A stretch of 64,000 nt of DNA from Brachynemurus nebulosus. Its lineage: Eukaryota > Arthropoda > Insecta > Neuroptera > Myrmeleontidae. The stretch's first letter is position 1; every line of letters begins with the position of its first letter. Made by a program: the position numbers and the translations under genes. This document shows positions 12,365 through 24,673 of this stretch, one piece after another. The stretch lies in NCBI GenBank assembly GCA_035578155.1, contig JAPWDM010000023.1:4910154-4974153 (forward strand), read 5' to 3'. Under the pieces are notes generated by a model, which saw only the letters and a program-made list of their open reading frames with translations, was not told the DNA's origin and did not search any database.

Positions 12365-12401
12365 TTGTGTATGCTGTATGCTGTATGCTGTATGCTGTAT
12401 G
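12365..12401. repeat. Heptamer microsatellite (TGCTGTA)n
   Basis: About five head-to-tail copies of a 7-bp unit, ending in GTATGATGATC. It is followed by a short hairpin around CGCTTGATC ... GATCAAGCG (12437-12463). Confidence 0.85.
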
Positions 12402-12469
12402 ATGATCATCTGTTAAGTTAGGGGTTCCGCTTCAACGCTTGATCAAAACAGAACAGATCAAGCGGTGGT

Positions 12470-14172
12470 CCTGGGTCCTCCCTCACCAAGCCTAAGGATG
12501 TGTATGGTGTGGTGTATTGGTGTATGCTTCATCCATCTTTAACACAATATCCGTAGCCACAGTACATCTGTTTATGTTCCCACTGAGTCACCGAAAACCT
12601 TATGTAGGTATATGTCGGGGTTTTCATAACACCTTAACAATCTTTACGGTTCATCTCTTACTAATTTATTTATATCAAATTTGATTAGATTTGTAAATCA
12701 TTTAATTTTAATTTAAACACAATTAGTTAAGGGGTGAAATTTATTCTATTTTTTATACATATTTTACACTTATATTAATTACACTTTTCAATTATTAATA
12801 AAATTAATATATTCTTTTTACTTTGTATAGGTATTACATAGCGCCTAGGAGGCAATTCGTCAATCAATTATATTTCTAAAAAAAATTTCATCACTTTGAT
12901 AGCAAGAATGGAAAATTCACACCTAAATTATATTGATACAGCCAGTCATACTAATTCAAATTACCTACATAAAGTTTAATTTGGAAAAAAAGTTTTTCTC
13001 AAATTTTTCGTAGCCTTAGCAGTTACAAATAAAATAATAAAATTAAAAATAAATTTTAGGTTTCCGAAGTCGTTTCATTCATCATGTACGACCACCAGAA
13101 AAAATATTTCTGTCGAAGTAATCTATAAGGAATTTCGCCATTTGGATAGACCCTATTTCAACCAGTTGTTCTGACTCAAATCATTTCAATAACGCTTAAT
13201 TTGTGAAAAACAAAATTTTTAATTTGATGACGTCATCAAGTTTTCTAAAATTTTTCAGTCTTAAAAATTGTAAATAAAATGATTGAATTATGTACACTTT
13301 TTACTCGTTGTAAGCAATATCAAAATTGAAATAGAATCATATGCCTTACTCTTTTTACGTAATATGAGAATTTTATTATCTAAAAAGAATAAGATATATG
13401 ATTCTATTTCAAGTTGCTTACGAGTAAACAGTGTATTTTATAACTGGTAGCGAATTATAAGTTTTCGAAGTCCCTCTTTTCATTTCTACCAAAATTAGTT
13501 ATTATGTAAGAGCTCATATCTCTGAATACATGCATTAAACCAAGATAGGTACATGAATCTGACACTATTTGCTAGCCAGGTAGGCCACTTACATGTTATT
13601 GTCCTATACCCAGTTTTCTCTGCAGCTTACTACGGGCAAGCCATCTCCGTAGTTAGAAGAGTACAAACCTTTAATTGCTATAGCAAATACTACAATTACA
13701 CACAAATTCTGTAATTTTCATATATTTTACTAGTGACGTTCAACTAGGTAAAAGGTATAATTTAAAAATGGAAAGCAGATTTTGTATTTGAAGTAAGTAA
13801 ATATTCGCCAATTCACCCTCATTAAGACGAAGTTAGTTATTTTCGATTTCTGAAAGCACATATTTGTAAACATTTTTCTTTTATACGTAACGTAAAAACC
13901 CCTATACCGGAACACTATTTTCAGGTGTGTAATTAAACTGGCTTATAAAAATTGACAAATAAATTAAACACCCATTTTTTTTCTTAAGGGGGGAGGTCAA
14001 ATAAAAAAACAACTTTTTTATTTATAATTATTTTGCTTGTTGAAATTTTTTTCAAATTAGGGAGGGTTTCAAATAGAAAATTTTGTTTTTGAAACATTCA
14101 TTACTCTTCCTTGTGGGGGGAGGGGGCCCTTTTTCGCAAGTTTTTAAGCGTTTACAAGGAACACCATATCTC
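12470..14172. other. Gene-free spacer
   Basis: A+T-rich, with no supported gene. It includes an inverted repeat (13291-13435) and runs into the duplicated block at 14173. Confidence 0.5.
13291..13435. repeat. Imperfect hairpin
   Basis: The left arm contains TTTTTACTCGTTGTAAGCAA and GAAATAGAATCATATG. The right arm carries inverse matches (ATATGATTCTATTTC and TTGCTTACGAGTAAA). A probable small MITE; no TSD assigned. Confidence 0.65.
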
Positions 14173-14554
14173 AAAAAGTAATGAATATTTTTTAAATATT
14201 TTTTCATTATTTTATTCCTAAAGGACCTGTCCATAAAGCTGAGTATGGATTTCAAGTAATTTTAAAAATTAACTATAAAACTGTAATCCCAAACTTCTAA
14301 AAATTATAAAATCCAATTTTTTATTAAAAAAAAAATGTTTAAAAATAGTTACAATTGTTCAAATGAAAAAGTAATGAATATTTTTTAAATATTTTTTCAT
14401 TATTTTATTCCTAAAGGACCTGTCCATAAAGCTGAGTATGGATTTCAAGTAATTTTAAAAATTAACTATAAAACTGTAATCCCAAACTTCTAAAAATTAT
14501 AAAATCCAATTTTTTATTAAAAAAAAAATGTTTAAAAATAGTTACAATTGTTCT
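14173..14554. repeat. Tandem duplication, 193-bp period
   Basis: 14173-14361 is repeated almost base for base at 14366-14554, both beginning AAAAAGTAATGAATATTT. The near-identity implies a recent duplication or, if wrong, an assembly artefact. Confidence 0.92.
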
Positions 14555-16150
14555 AATACTCCACTTTATGCGCAATATGTTTATGAACAAAATTTTAAAA
14601 AAATTAAGTCTCTATCTTTTCTAGAACTTGAGATACGATTTTCCTTGTCGGAAAAAATACAACTTTCGGGAAACGGTAAAAAACAAAAAAAATAACAAAA
14701 GAAGCGGTTTATTCACTTTTTATTAAAACGTCTACAAAGGTATACAAATAAAAGAACATTATCTCAGCGCATACTATAACTCATGTACACACCAAAACTA
14801 AATATTACTAATCAAATCGCGGGGGGGGGGGGGAACATTGTCTGCAAAGGGGCAGCAACTGGGCTGTACAGCGGCTCATAAATAAATATTTTTCTACTTG
14901 AAAAAAAATGACCATGTTTTATATATCACCGTGTTTGTAAAGAACCACAGAAGAAAATAAAAACAAAAAACAAGATTCGAAAAAAATTAGTTTATTAGTC
15001 GTTTCTGGCATGAACTCCTCCCTTAATAAGCACGAAAGAATGTTTTTTTAATCCAGTGAATATGTTTTTAAAAAAATACAACCCAAAATTTTTTATTTAT
15101 TAATGTTTTTCTTTAACAAAATGTCAACATCTATATCCAAACAAAGAAATATTAATGACACTAGGAGTTGGGAACCGATATACAAATAGACGTATAATAT
15201 GAGTAATATGACACATAGAGTGACATCTAGACGTCAAAGTAGGAAACAGAATGATTTAAGTATCAAACGTAAATAAAGGATCAAAATACTGTATTCAACA
15301 AAAATTGTTTAATATATATAATATATGTACCTGTTTCTTTAATTAAGTAAGGAAACATTAAATGCGAGGTGAATTTAAATTGAAAAGTAATCATTCTATT
15401 TTATAATAATAATTTTTGTTATCAGAGGTTTCTTTCAGAAATAACTTCATTAATATATAAATGTCAAAACTGTTCGGACATATAATCGCGTTCCGGCATA
15501 GGGGCTTGTACGTTATGTATATCATATAATATTTAGTTTGCAATTTTTTAATAATTGGATTCTACGCCACTGAGTTATATATGCATTTAAAAGTTGGGAC
15601 CAAAAAATTAGCAAAACTGGCTAACCTGTACAATTGATCCTTTTTTTGTGCGGTGGATAGGGACCACAAATATCATAAATAGCTATAAAAAGTATAGTTC
15701 GATCCAAATTGTACAAAAAACTTTTTTTATGCTGTTGGTCGGGACCGCATAAAAAAGTTTCATCGAAAAAACTTCACTCAAAACGTTCAAAACTTAGAAA
15801 TTTCCTTAGAAGTTGCTTCTATAAACAAGATAAAGCATTAATTTACACGTAGAAACATTTTATTTCAATTTTATAATATTATGAATATTTTGAGAAATAC
15901 ATCTGTAACAAAATTAAATAATGCAATAACTTATGTTCTTATGCAAGGTATTGATTAAAAATGCTTAAAAGCCGTTAAAAAGTATTTTTAACAAAAAGAA
16001 AGTTATTATAGTAATTGTTTAAGTTTCTTACTGTCTTGTGATTTTGATTCACATTATGCATTTTAATAACCATTTTTTATAAACCGCATAAAAAAAATCG
16101 CACAAAAAAAGACCGCATAAAAAAGAGTTCAGCTGTATAGTGTAATTTAC
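14555..16150. other. Gene-free spacer with a poly(G) run and repeat remnants
   Basis: A run of about 13 G lies at 14822-14834. 15340-15465 is a diverged copy of the interior of the MITE at 40795-41024. 15600-16138 has ATGCGG/GACCGCATAAAAAA motifs near both ends and ends CAGCTGTATAG, suggesting an old Tc1/mariner-like element whose ends I cannot fix. Confidence 0.45.
15340..15465 (+). repeat. Relative of the 40.8-kb MITE interior
   Basis: It shares TTTCTTTAATTAAGTAAGGAAAC and CAGAAATAACTTCATTAATAT with 40855-40982. The terminal inverted repeats of the 40.8-kb element are not present here, so this is a truncated or internally derived copy. Confidence 0.75.
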
Positions 16151-16261
16151 TAATCAATCAAATGATCTTGCATTAAACATAATTAACTAATATCAAACCC
16201 GCATGTATCCTTGCGGGTTTGATATTACTTAATTATGCTCCTTTTTGCATTTGATTGATAC
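16151..16261. repeat. Hairpin with strong central stem
   Basis: The centre pairs TATCAAACCCGCA with TGCGGGTTTGATA around a short loop. Outer arms TAATCAATCAAATG and CATTTGATTGATA also pair. Confidence 0.75.
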
Positions 16262-17732
16262 GTTTGATACTTTTCAGCAGCAGTTTCCAAACTTTGTGCA
16301 CTAACGCCCTCCCTAAAAAGAATCTTACCTCTGTCATTCCCTTCGTGGAAAAATTTATAAACAATTCGTAAATTATTTTTTTACTGAAAAAACTCATATT
16401 TTTAGCGGACGATAGGTCTATACGACACTTGAGAGGAACCCGTTGACACGTATTCGATACTTACTTACGCGCTAAGATGAATCTGACCGCTTGAGAATTG
16501 TTATTGTTAAAATATTATGTACAGTAGCGAGCAGAAAAATCAGTGTTAAAGGGATTACAGGGCTTTTTTTAGCAAAAAAACCTAATTTATTCCAACTTTT
16601 GGCAATTTTTTTCATTTATGTAGTAAATGCTTATGGCTTGTATTTGAACAAAGGGATTTTAAAAAAATGAAACTTCAACTTTTGACAGTGTTTTAAACAA
16701 AAAATTTTGATTTTTGGTAAAAATTTTCGTATTTTTCATTGATTTGCTACTTGTAAAATGAGATGTAATGAACGGAAACAATAATTTTTCCATAAGCATC
16801 TACTAACAGAAAAAATTTTAAATAATTAATATTAGAAAGGTTTACTTTGTGAAAATCCATATTAAAAACATGGAATCGTTGCTTTGTGACTTTTCACAAC
16901 AAAAATCGTACAAACACGAGTCGACTTTCAGCCATTACGCCATCATCAGGTGAAAAACAACTAAAAACTGTTCTTTTAGGCGAAACTATTTATATTATAA
17001 ATTGAAGTGAATAATGTATTAGTGGGGGATATTAGAGATAGAGGCAGATATAAGCACATCAAACAAATGTAAGGGAGTTCCCAAGTTAACAAATTTTTTC
17101 AATAAAAGTAAAAATTTTGTTTTTTATTTTAGGTAAGAATTTCAAGAGTCTGCCAACGGCGAAAAATCAGCGATTTTCGAAAACTAGCTGCCAATGGCCT
17201 AATTATTTTTTTTTTTTTTTTTCATAAAAATTTTGTTTACAGTGTCTCAAAACCATACATAAAATAATATGCCAAAAGTTGAAATAAATTATATTTTCTT
17301 ATATTGTAAAAAAAAAATTGAAAAATACTGTTTATTTATTTATTTTTTTTTTTTTTTCTAAAAAAGACCTATGTAACTTGCTAATATAAAATGTCCATTA
17401 TTTGGTAATTATGATTGAGCGCCTATTCTTAAAACCATGATTTTATCAAAACAACAATGATATTTACAATTAACTTTCGCCCTCCTGGTGAACATGGTGC
17501 GCCCCCTTGGGGGAGGGGCCAGTTTGGAAACCGCTGCTTTACAGTTTACAAATTACACTAGATTTTGAGTCAAAGAGTAGAAATAAACACGACAACATCA
17601 ACGACATCTAGCCGTCGTCAGTTTAATTTTCAAAATACATCTACTTCTGCTCTCTAGAGTTTGAAATTATCAGCTTGACATAGCATTATCAATTATCATG
17701 GACACTAACAACCATCAGTCGTGGCGTTAATT

Positions 17733-17880
17733 TTCCTTTGTACTGTAATTTGAAATTTATCATTATCGTTTACTGAAGTTTATTTTTGACTATTTTTTTT
17801 AATAATTATTGATTTTACTTCCATTATTTATATTCAAACAACCTAAATGAGTTATTTTATAATTTTAAATTATTATCTCT
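17733..17880 (+). repeat. Dispersed repeat shared with 30854-30985
   Basis: Both places contain TTTGTACTGTAATTTGAAAT and AATAATTATTGATTTTA in the same order and spacing. Confidence 0.75.
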
Positions 17881-18030
17881 ATTTCAAACTACCGTTTCAT
17901 TTCTTTCCCGCTTTGGTACACACGGAACACTAGTGCTCTTTTATTTTTAGACCCTTTTTTGCAATACATGAAGTTCGTACACCTTGTATCCCTTGTATAT
18001 ATGTAGTCACGGTAGTCACCACACCATAAA

Positions 18031-18240
18031 CATTAAGGGTGCTACACAATCAATGAAATAAAGAATAAGAAGTATGCCATCTAGTGACGTTGAGTGGAAC
18101 TTTAACGTAACTATAGATATAAATATGTAGGTAATTTTGTACGTCAAAATTCGTGATTTTTTCACTTTAGTGGCAAAAAAAGTCATCACGAACGTTATTT
18201 TTCATGAATTTTGATGTACAAAAATACCTCAATACATAAT
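18031..18240 (+). repeat. Copy of the TGTGTA/AAGTATGCCATCTAGTG repeat
   Basis: It starts TACACAATCAATGAAATAAA, continues AAGTATGCCATCTAGTGACG, and carries the hairpin TCGTGATTTTTTCAC ... GTCATCACGA. The same modules are arranged in both orientations at 20771-21353. Confidence 0.75.
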
Positions 18241-19879
18241 ATATAGGCGCTTTCAGTTAAATTTAAGCATAACTCATTACTTAGGAATTTAAGGAATTCC
18301 AGTGCTACAACTTTAAGAAAACGTTTGTCTTAGGTAATAGCATAATTTCTATGGATAAAATATACTAAAAGTATTTTTGATAATGTTATTGTTTTACAAC
18401 AACCAATTAGAAAATAGAATTTGACAAGCGGACAATTCAAAATTTAAAAAAATTATATATACCTATTTAAATTAATAAAATTAATAATAAAACTTATTGA
18501 GTCAAAATATATTTCTTTACATTCAAATATACTAAACATAGTTACTTAAAATTAGAGTGACATAGTTTTTTCTGAAATAAAAAGCTTAATTAAAGTCAGA
18601 ATCTTCTTTTATAACATTTTTATGTCTTTGGCCATTTTGGCTATGTAGATGATGTAGATGCCGTTTGATGTGACTTTTTTACCTTTTATAGCACCTTTTT
18701 CTTATCACTACTGAGTTCATTTTAATTTTGCATTATTTTTGGAAATCTACGGTTTTAAAATACTTAAAACTTTAAACATAATGTAATAATACATATGCAT
18801 TTGGTAAGACTGATTTTGGCAGTCAGTCATAACAGTAATTTTAATTCACTGATAAAATTCAAAATTAGTAAAATAAGGTGAATTTTCAACAAAAAAACTG
18901 TAATTATAAAATACAAGTATAGGTTATATGATAAAACGTTAACGATTTTCTAAAATAAGTACTGCACAAACCAAGAATATGGTCAATAATTAGTAAAACC
19001 CTACGTATTTTCTCAATAAATTAATATAAAACTTACCATATTCGACAAATTATATTAAGAATTAAATAAAACAAAACATATTTTTTATTTTAACTTTATT
19101 TTAAATACAGTAATAGAAAATTTACTGATATGAGGTTATGTTACAAAAACAAACCAATATGAAATAATACAAAACATAAATTTTTATTAATCACTAATAA
19201 TTATACAGGATTGTGTTACAAAACTAAAAAAAAATTCACTGGAACACAAAATGTTTATTAATCAGTTCGAAAAACACAAAATTTTACCACAGACGTACAA
19301 AATCAAAAATGTATCTATTTATACACTATTATCGAACACGAATACACAATTTACTAAAATTTCTAATAATCTTAACAGTAAGAAATGAACACAATTAATG
19401 AATAGATTACTTATTTGACAATTTTAATGTAACATTGTAAGTTTTTAAAAAATATAAATAAAAACATAACACGAATTTTAAAAATAAAGACACTTTTGCC
19501 GGCCATTATTTCGTAAATATATTCCAACTTTCAAACAATTAAAACTACATACAATAGAAATAATCTCTTTGAATATTTTGATTGTTGCCAAACTTAACGA
19601 AATAAAGAAAAAAGTTCGAATAAAAAACGATACCTACAGCTAAATAAATTTTAAAGTTACAATTAACAAAGTCATTTATTTTTAAAAATAATGCAATTTA
19701 CCTTTTAATTTTAATAAGAAGAGGTATTAATAAAAAAATCGAACTTTTTTAAAAAGCTGAAAACTGGCAACCCTTTGAACAGTAGATTTAAATGTGTAAA
19801 ACGTGTAAAACGTAAACGTAAGAATCGGCAAACGTTTTTGACGTCTCCGGACGACTCCTATACAAATACATTGGAACAT

Positions 19880-19990
19880 TCCTTCTTAGCTTTATCTCTT
19901 TCATTATTGCAATTGCGTACATTTTAAATCTGCAGTTTGTTTTTAGAAAAGAATGGAAGATCGATTTGTTTCGAATATAAGATCACTTGA
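19880..19990 (-). repeat. Dispersed repeat, copy 3 of 3
   Basis: Matches 11990-12130 in the same orientation (GCTTTATCTCTTTCATTATTGC, GCAGTTTGTTTTTAGAAAAG). It ends just before the hAT MITE at 20006. Confidence 0.7.
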
Positions 19991-20005
19991 TGATCAATTG
20001 TAACT

Positions 20006-20746
20006 TAGTGATGTGCGGAATCGATTATCAACAATCGATTAATCGATTATAGAGATAATCGATTGCAATCGATTATCATTTACAGAATCGATTATAATCG
20101 AATTCTAAAAAAAATCACAATAGACGTTATTCCTTTTAATTTTTTCAGTCTTCAATCGTGGAAAGTTGGTAACCTTCCAGTCCAGAAAGGGAATTTCCCA
20201 ATTTCTTTCTTACATTGAAAAAGACATACCTAGAATTTTGTATTTTCGTTACTAGATTGGTTATTTTAAAGAGCAAATGAATTATTTTAAACGTTTACTT
20301 CAATTTAAAATATTCATGCATTCCGGCCACCTCGATTCCCTCTGAGAATATTTTCAAAAGCTTGAATATTGACTAATTTGAGAAGAAACCAACTGTTGCC
20401 AAAGCACCTTGATAAAATCATGTTTTTAAATGCAAACTGGAATCTACTTGAAATTAAAACTCAGTGATGTTTATTTACGTTGAATTTAGTTGTAAGTCAT
20501 TTAAGAAATATTGTTTTGTTCATAGATACATATTAAACAGTAAACAATACTTCATCTTTTTTTTGTTTAAACTAATATTTCATTTCAATTTCATTGTCTA
20601 AAAAGTGAGAATAACATGAGATTATTTCTAGATTTAAGCATTGTTTAATTGTCGGTACAATCGATTAATAATCGATTAAATCGATTACGAATATTAGGCA
20701 TAATCGATTAATCGTTTGGTAAAATAATCGAATCGGCACATCACTA
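20006..20746. mobile_element. hAT-type MITE with ATCGATT clusters, TSD TTGTAACT
   Basis: It starts TAGTGATGTGCGGAATCGAT and ends AATCGGCACATCACTA, with identical 8-bp duplications TTGTAACT (19998-20005, 20747-20754). Each end carries a dense run of AATCGATTA motifs in both orientations (20030-20100 and 20655-20735). There is no transposase, so 741 bp of non-autonomous sequence. The motif clusters could be transposase-binding sites (inference). Confidence 0.9.
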
Positions 20747-20770
20747 TTGTAACTGAAATACAGTATACCT

Positions 20771-21353
20771 ATGAGCAGGTACGTTAAAGTTCCATTCAAC
20801 ATCACTAGATGGCATACTTCTTATTCCTTATTTCATTGATTGTGTATGACCCATAAGGCTGTATACACAATCAATGAAGTAAGGAATAAGAAATAAGAAG
20901 TATGCCATCTAGTGACGTTTAATGGAACTTTAATGAAATAAGAAATAAGGAATAAGAAATAAGGACTATGCCATCTAGTGATGTTGAATGGAACTTTAAC
21001 GTAACTGGTCATAGATATAAATATGTAGGTATTTTTTACGTCAAAATTCGTGATTTTTTTCACTTAGTGACAAAAAAGTCATCACGAACGTTACTTTTTC
21101 ATGAATTCTGATGTACAATACATTTACCTATATACATATAGGTAAACCTACATACATACCTAAATACATTTACCTATGAGAAGTTAAGTTAAAGTGTCAT
21201 TCAACGTCACTAGATGGCATACTCCTTATTTCGTATTCCTTATTTCTTGTTTCTTATTTCTTATTTCAATAAAGTTCCATTCAACGTCACTAGACGGCAT
21301 ACTTCTTATTCCTTATTTCTTATTCCTTATTTCATTGATTGTGTATACAGCCT
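20771..21353. repeat. Inverted-repeat element cluster (AGGCTGTATACACAATC ends)
   Basis: 20856-21353 is bounded by AGGCTGTATACACAATCAAT and its inverse. Inside, AAGTATGCCATCTAGTGACG and TTCCTTATTTCTTATT modules recur in both orientations around a central hairpin at about 21003-21115. 20771-20850 is a further partial copy. It is probably a foldback transposon built by internal amplification. Confidence 0.75.
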
Positions 21354-22209
21354 AACAGTTTTGTTTTATTCCCAGAGTACAGAGGTATAGCAACTATCTC
21401 TTTTCTGTAATCACCAGTGGGTATTTCTGTGCACATTAGGCTACTTAGTTGTCACTCTCTCAGTAACAGTCGATGAGTGTAGGTCAATCACAAGACAATG
21501 GGCCAATTCCTATCGGCGTAAGCCAAAATGGCTTGGTCTTACTTTTAATCACATTAAACTTGTTTTGAAGCGCACTTGGTTTACTTTTGAGATATTTGTA
21601 TATTCCTGTCTCACTTTCCATGTTCTAGACCTAGAGAGAAGGTTGAGGGTATGTATACGATGTATACCCACGGAGGTGGGGGAGATGGCATACAGTTTAT
21701 GTGAATATTACAGAAATGAAGTCTACACACATATTTACACACATTAACACACATGTAAAATAAAACGAGATGCAGATATTTTGTCAATGCAAACAACACA
21801 CACACTACTAAAAAACTGACAGTAGGAGCACCAGTGTTTGGCTTCAAATCAGCTAACAAAATGACTAGTCCACCTACGTCATTGTGTATACCGAACCACG
21901 GTGGTGGGGAGGTACGTCATTGATACCGCCCCTACTATGTCCGTTATTCACACAAATACACAAAATCGCACTAATTTAAATATTTTATTGTCTGTTAAGT
22001 TAGATGTATTGTTAGGGAACTTTTATTTCAGTCATTTTTTCTTGTGAAATTTTTTTGAAATATTTTTTTACTAGGTACAGGTAAATAAATTTTAAAAAGA
22101 AATATTCATATTTAAATACAGTTTTAATATGCCCTTTTTATCGTTTAGAGAGAAGAAATTAATTCACCATAATATTTTTCATTAATTGTTCTTTCTCTTA
22201 TTGTACAAA
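21354..22209. other. Gene-free spacer
   Basis: No gene motif or splice-supported frame seen. A hairpin-like CACGGTGGTGGGG/CCCACGGAGGTGGGG pair lies at about 21665-21910. Confidence 0.4.
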
Positions 22210-22445
22210 ATGAATGAAAGATCATCTAGCTCCAGTACGTTTAGTTCCAGTGACTTGTCTAATTCGAGCGATGATGATTTACTTGATTTTGAAATTAATA
22301 AAATTCGATCAAAAATGAAAATTACTTTGAAATTATTATTCAATTATATAATAATAAAGAATTTATTGAGCATTTCAAAATAAATAGACGTGTAGCTGAA
22401 AGTCTAGCAGAACATTTTCAGCTTAGTGAATATTTAAAACATTAG
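22210..22445 (+). pseudogene. Possible N-terminal remnant of a Harbinger-type transposase
   Basis: A start at 22210 opens a Ser/Asp-rich frame (MNERSSSSSTFSSSDLS, then SSDDDLLDFEINKIRSK). The frame breaks near 22340, and a second frame continues KEFIEHFKINRRVAESL to a TAG at 22443-22445. An acidic/serine leader followed by an FxxHFxI helix resembles the region before the catalytic domain of PIF/Harbinger (HARBI1-like) nucleases. No DDE domain follows. The match is from memory and weak; it may be another transposon-derived or random frame. Confidence 0.35.
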
Positions 22446-23132
22446 TTGGGTGGGAATGGAAAATTAAATGCAATTAAATGTTTTAATATTTCTTTGGATA
22501 TTTTGCAAATATTTTAACAACCAAAAGCATAATTGTTAAGTTACGTAAAATGTCAATCTTTTATAACTTTGTTAGTCTATAACCACTATAAAATATGTAT
22601 GACATCCATGAGGCCCGTGAGTCCAAGACATGCCGAACACGATTAGAGTGACATCTGGTGGTTCTTAATTAAACCTAAATCTCGAATTCACCGTTCGAGC
22701 GTCAAAATAATTTGAAACTAGTTTGTTGTTGAACATGCGCAGTAGTCATAGTTTGAAAAATCACTAATTAGTTTGAAATTGGTTGCACGAACAAACCTAA
22801 TGTAAACCCAGTGTGTGTATACCATATATGTATTATACATAACTATATGGCCAATCCCTATAAGAGGCAGTGGTTCCGATGAAGTGAGACGGATAGACAT
22901 CGGGTAGAGGCACTTCAGTTGTTTTGCGCAGATGCATCAATTAGTGTTTACCGTGTTTACTGTTCAGATTGGTTCATATTACCACCAAAAAAGCCGCGTT
23001 TGCGCAAAACGAACAAAATACTTCCAAATCTGCACCGTGATGTTGGGACGTTTTTTTCATATCCATTTGGCTATATATGTATACTACATATATGGTGTAT
23101 GGTGTATACAACATATTGTCTATCTCTTACAT
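22446..23132. other. Spacer upstream of PPOX
   Basis: No coding frame supported. A palindromic ATACCATATATG/CATATATGGTGTAT pair occurs at about 22818 and 23085, and related GTTTTGCGCA / TGCGCAAAAC at 22920 and 23000. These form short inverted repeats in what may be the PPOX promoter region. Confidence 0.35.
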
Positions 23133-23188
23133 GTTACACTGGTTCCAGTAGTATAGAGATAGATATGTTTTCTCTATTGCTCTGTGGT
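23133..23188 (+). repeat. About 57-bp motif shared with the U1-C upstream region
   Basis: GTTACACTGGTTCCAGTAGT followed by ATAGAGATA, a short spacer, TCTCTA and TGCTCT(G/A)TGGT. The same block is at 32428-32485, 5' of the U1-C gene in the same orientation. Here it ends 75 bp before the PPOX start codon. Confidence 0.8.
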
Positions 23189-23263
23189 TTTATTCTACTT
23201 TTAAGTTTTAACCTAAAAAATTGAATTTCGATAAAAATGTTTCTAAATTAAAAGTAATAAATT

Positions 23264-24673
23264 ATGAAATTAATTTTAGGTGGAGGCATATCGGGTCTTT
23301 CGGCGGCCTTCTACTTTTTAAAACGTCTTCCTGCTTCCAAAATAATATTGGTTGAGGCTTCAGATCGTTTTGGTGGATGGATAAAATCAATCAGAATCAA
23401 TAATCAGATATTTGAAACAGGTCCAAGAACTATACGACCTAAAGGTGAAGCTGGAGCAAACACGTTAGAATTAATTGAAGATTTAAAATTATCAGATAAG
23501 ATACAACCAATAAAATCTTCACATCCAGCAGCCAAGAATCGTATGATTTATGTTGATGGAAAATTACATTATTTACCATCCAGTCTAAGTAGTTTATTTA
23601 TTGCACAGAAACCTTTCAGTCAATCTTTGGCACTCACATTATTAAAAGAACCATTTCGACCGTCAAAAAAGATCGAAAAAGGTGATGAATCAATATATGA
23701 TTTTACCGCGAGACGATTTGGTAATGAAATAGCCGAATATGCTATAAGCCCATTAATTTGTGGCATTTGTGCCGGCAACGCCAAACAAATTAGCGTCAAT
23801 TTTTTAATGCAGTCCTTATTTGAATTAGAGCAAAAAAATGGAAGTATAATACGCGGCGTACTCAAAAATATGTTCAAATCGAAACCTAAAACGAAACCAA
23901 AAATTTGTGATTTAGCGAAACGTGCACAAAAAGAAAAATGGAACGTGTATTCATTACAGGGAGGATTGGAAACATTACCACAAACGTTAGTCAAGTATTT
24001 AAAAGAACACGAAGTTCGTTTGGTCAAAAATTCGCCATGTACAAATTTAGAATTTTATGAAAATAAAGTTTTTGCAAAATTTCGCGATCATAGCATTGTG
24101 GCCGATCACATTACAAGCAGTTTACCCGCCAAACAAACGGCTCAATTAATTGAAAAACAACATCCACAATTAGCGGAGTTATTAAAATCGATTCCAATGG
24201 TGACAGTGGCTGTGGTCAATTTACAATATAAAAAAATTAATGGTTTAAATGCATTCGGTTTTTTGGTTCCACCGTCGCAAAATATACCCATCCTTGGAAT
24301 TATTTTTGATAGTTGCTGTTTTCCGGCACCAGGTGATTGTACAGTATTGACGGTGATGATGGGTGGTCACTGGTTTCAAAAATATTTCGGTCAAGAGGTG
24401 AAAGAAGAAACATTGTACGAAACTGCTGTTAAATACGTTCAAGATATTTTAAAAGTCAACGAGAAACCAGAAATGAGTCAGGTTAATATATTAAAAGATT
24501 GTATTCCACAATATGTGGTGGGCCATAACGATCGATTAAAAAAAATTAATTTTTATATTGCTGGACATAAATTACCGTTAGCACTTTGTGGCTCATCTTA
24601 TTACGGGGTTGGGGTTAATGACGTTATTTTATCCGCTAAGCGAAGTGTTAAGTCTACTTTAAGTTTAAAATAA
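23264..24673 (+). CDS. PPOX: Protoporphyrinogen oxidase
   Basis: This encodes a 469-residue FAD enzyme that removes six electrons from protoporphyrinogen IX to give protoporphyrin IX, the step before ferrochelatase. The animal enzyme sits on the mitochondrial inner membrane. The N-terminus carries the dinucleotide-binding motif GGGISGLSAA (residues 6-15), then LVEASDRFGGWI, as in PPOX and related amine oxidases. Residues around 43-55 (ETGPRTIRPKG) are a PPOX signature. The C-terminus has YYGVGVNDVI, the family's FAD-contacting end. The length is close to the roughly 477 residues of human PPOX, so the protein looks complete. The start is chosen because the binding motif follows within five residues, as in homologues. 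The frame has no intron, and a 14-A run lies about 28 bp after the stop, which could mean retroposition. No disruption is seen. Confidence 0.95.
   Translation: MKLILGGGISGLSAAFYFLKRLPASKIILVEASDRFGGWIKSIRINNQIFETGPRTIRPKGEAGANTLELIEDLKLSDKIQPIKSSHPAAKNRMIYVDGKLHYLPSSLSSLFIAQKPFSQSLALTLLKEPFRPSKKIEKGDESIYDFTARRFGNEIAEYAISPLICGICAGNAKQISVNFLMQSLFELEQKNGSIIRGVLKNMFKSKPKTKPKICDLAKRAQKEKWNVYSLQGGLETLPQTLVKYLKEHEVRLVKNSPCTNLEFYENKVFAKFRDHSIVADHITSSLPAKQTAQLIEKQHPQLAELLKSIPMVTVAVVNLQYKKINGLNAFGFLVPPSQNIPILGIIFDSCCFPAPGDCTVLTVMMGGHWFQKYFGQEVKEETLYETAVKYVQDILKVNEKPEMSQVNILKDCIPQYVVGHNDRLKKINFYIAGHKLPLALCGSSYYGVGVNDVILSAKRSVKSTLSLK

Larger units (their letters stand above)
16262..20005. other. Gene-free spacer with dispersed repeats
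   Basis: No supported gene. An inverted pair, AACCTAATTTATTCCAACTTTTGGCA at about 16580 and its inverse near 17272, marks an old foldback. 17733-17880 recurs at 30854-30985. 18031-18240 is related to the inverted-repeat cluster at 20.8-21.3 kb. 19880-19990 is copy 3 of the repeat at 6953. Confidence 0.5.

Noticed and set aside
23620..24027. 135-codon frame antisense to PPOX, and similar frames antisense to the gukh exons
   Set aside because: Shadows of genuine coding sequence; no family similarity.
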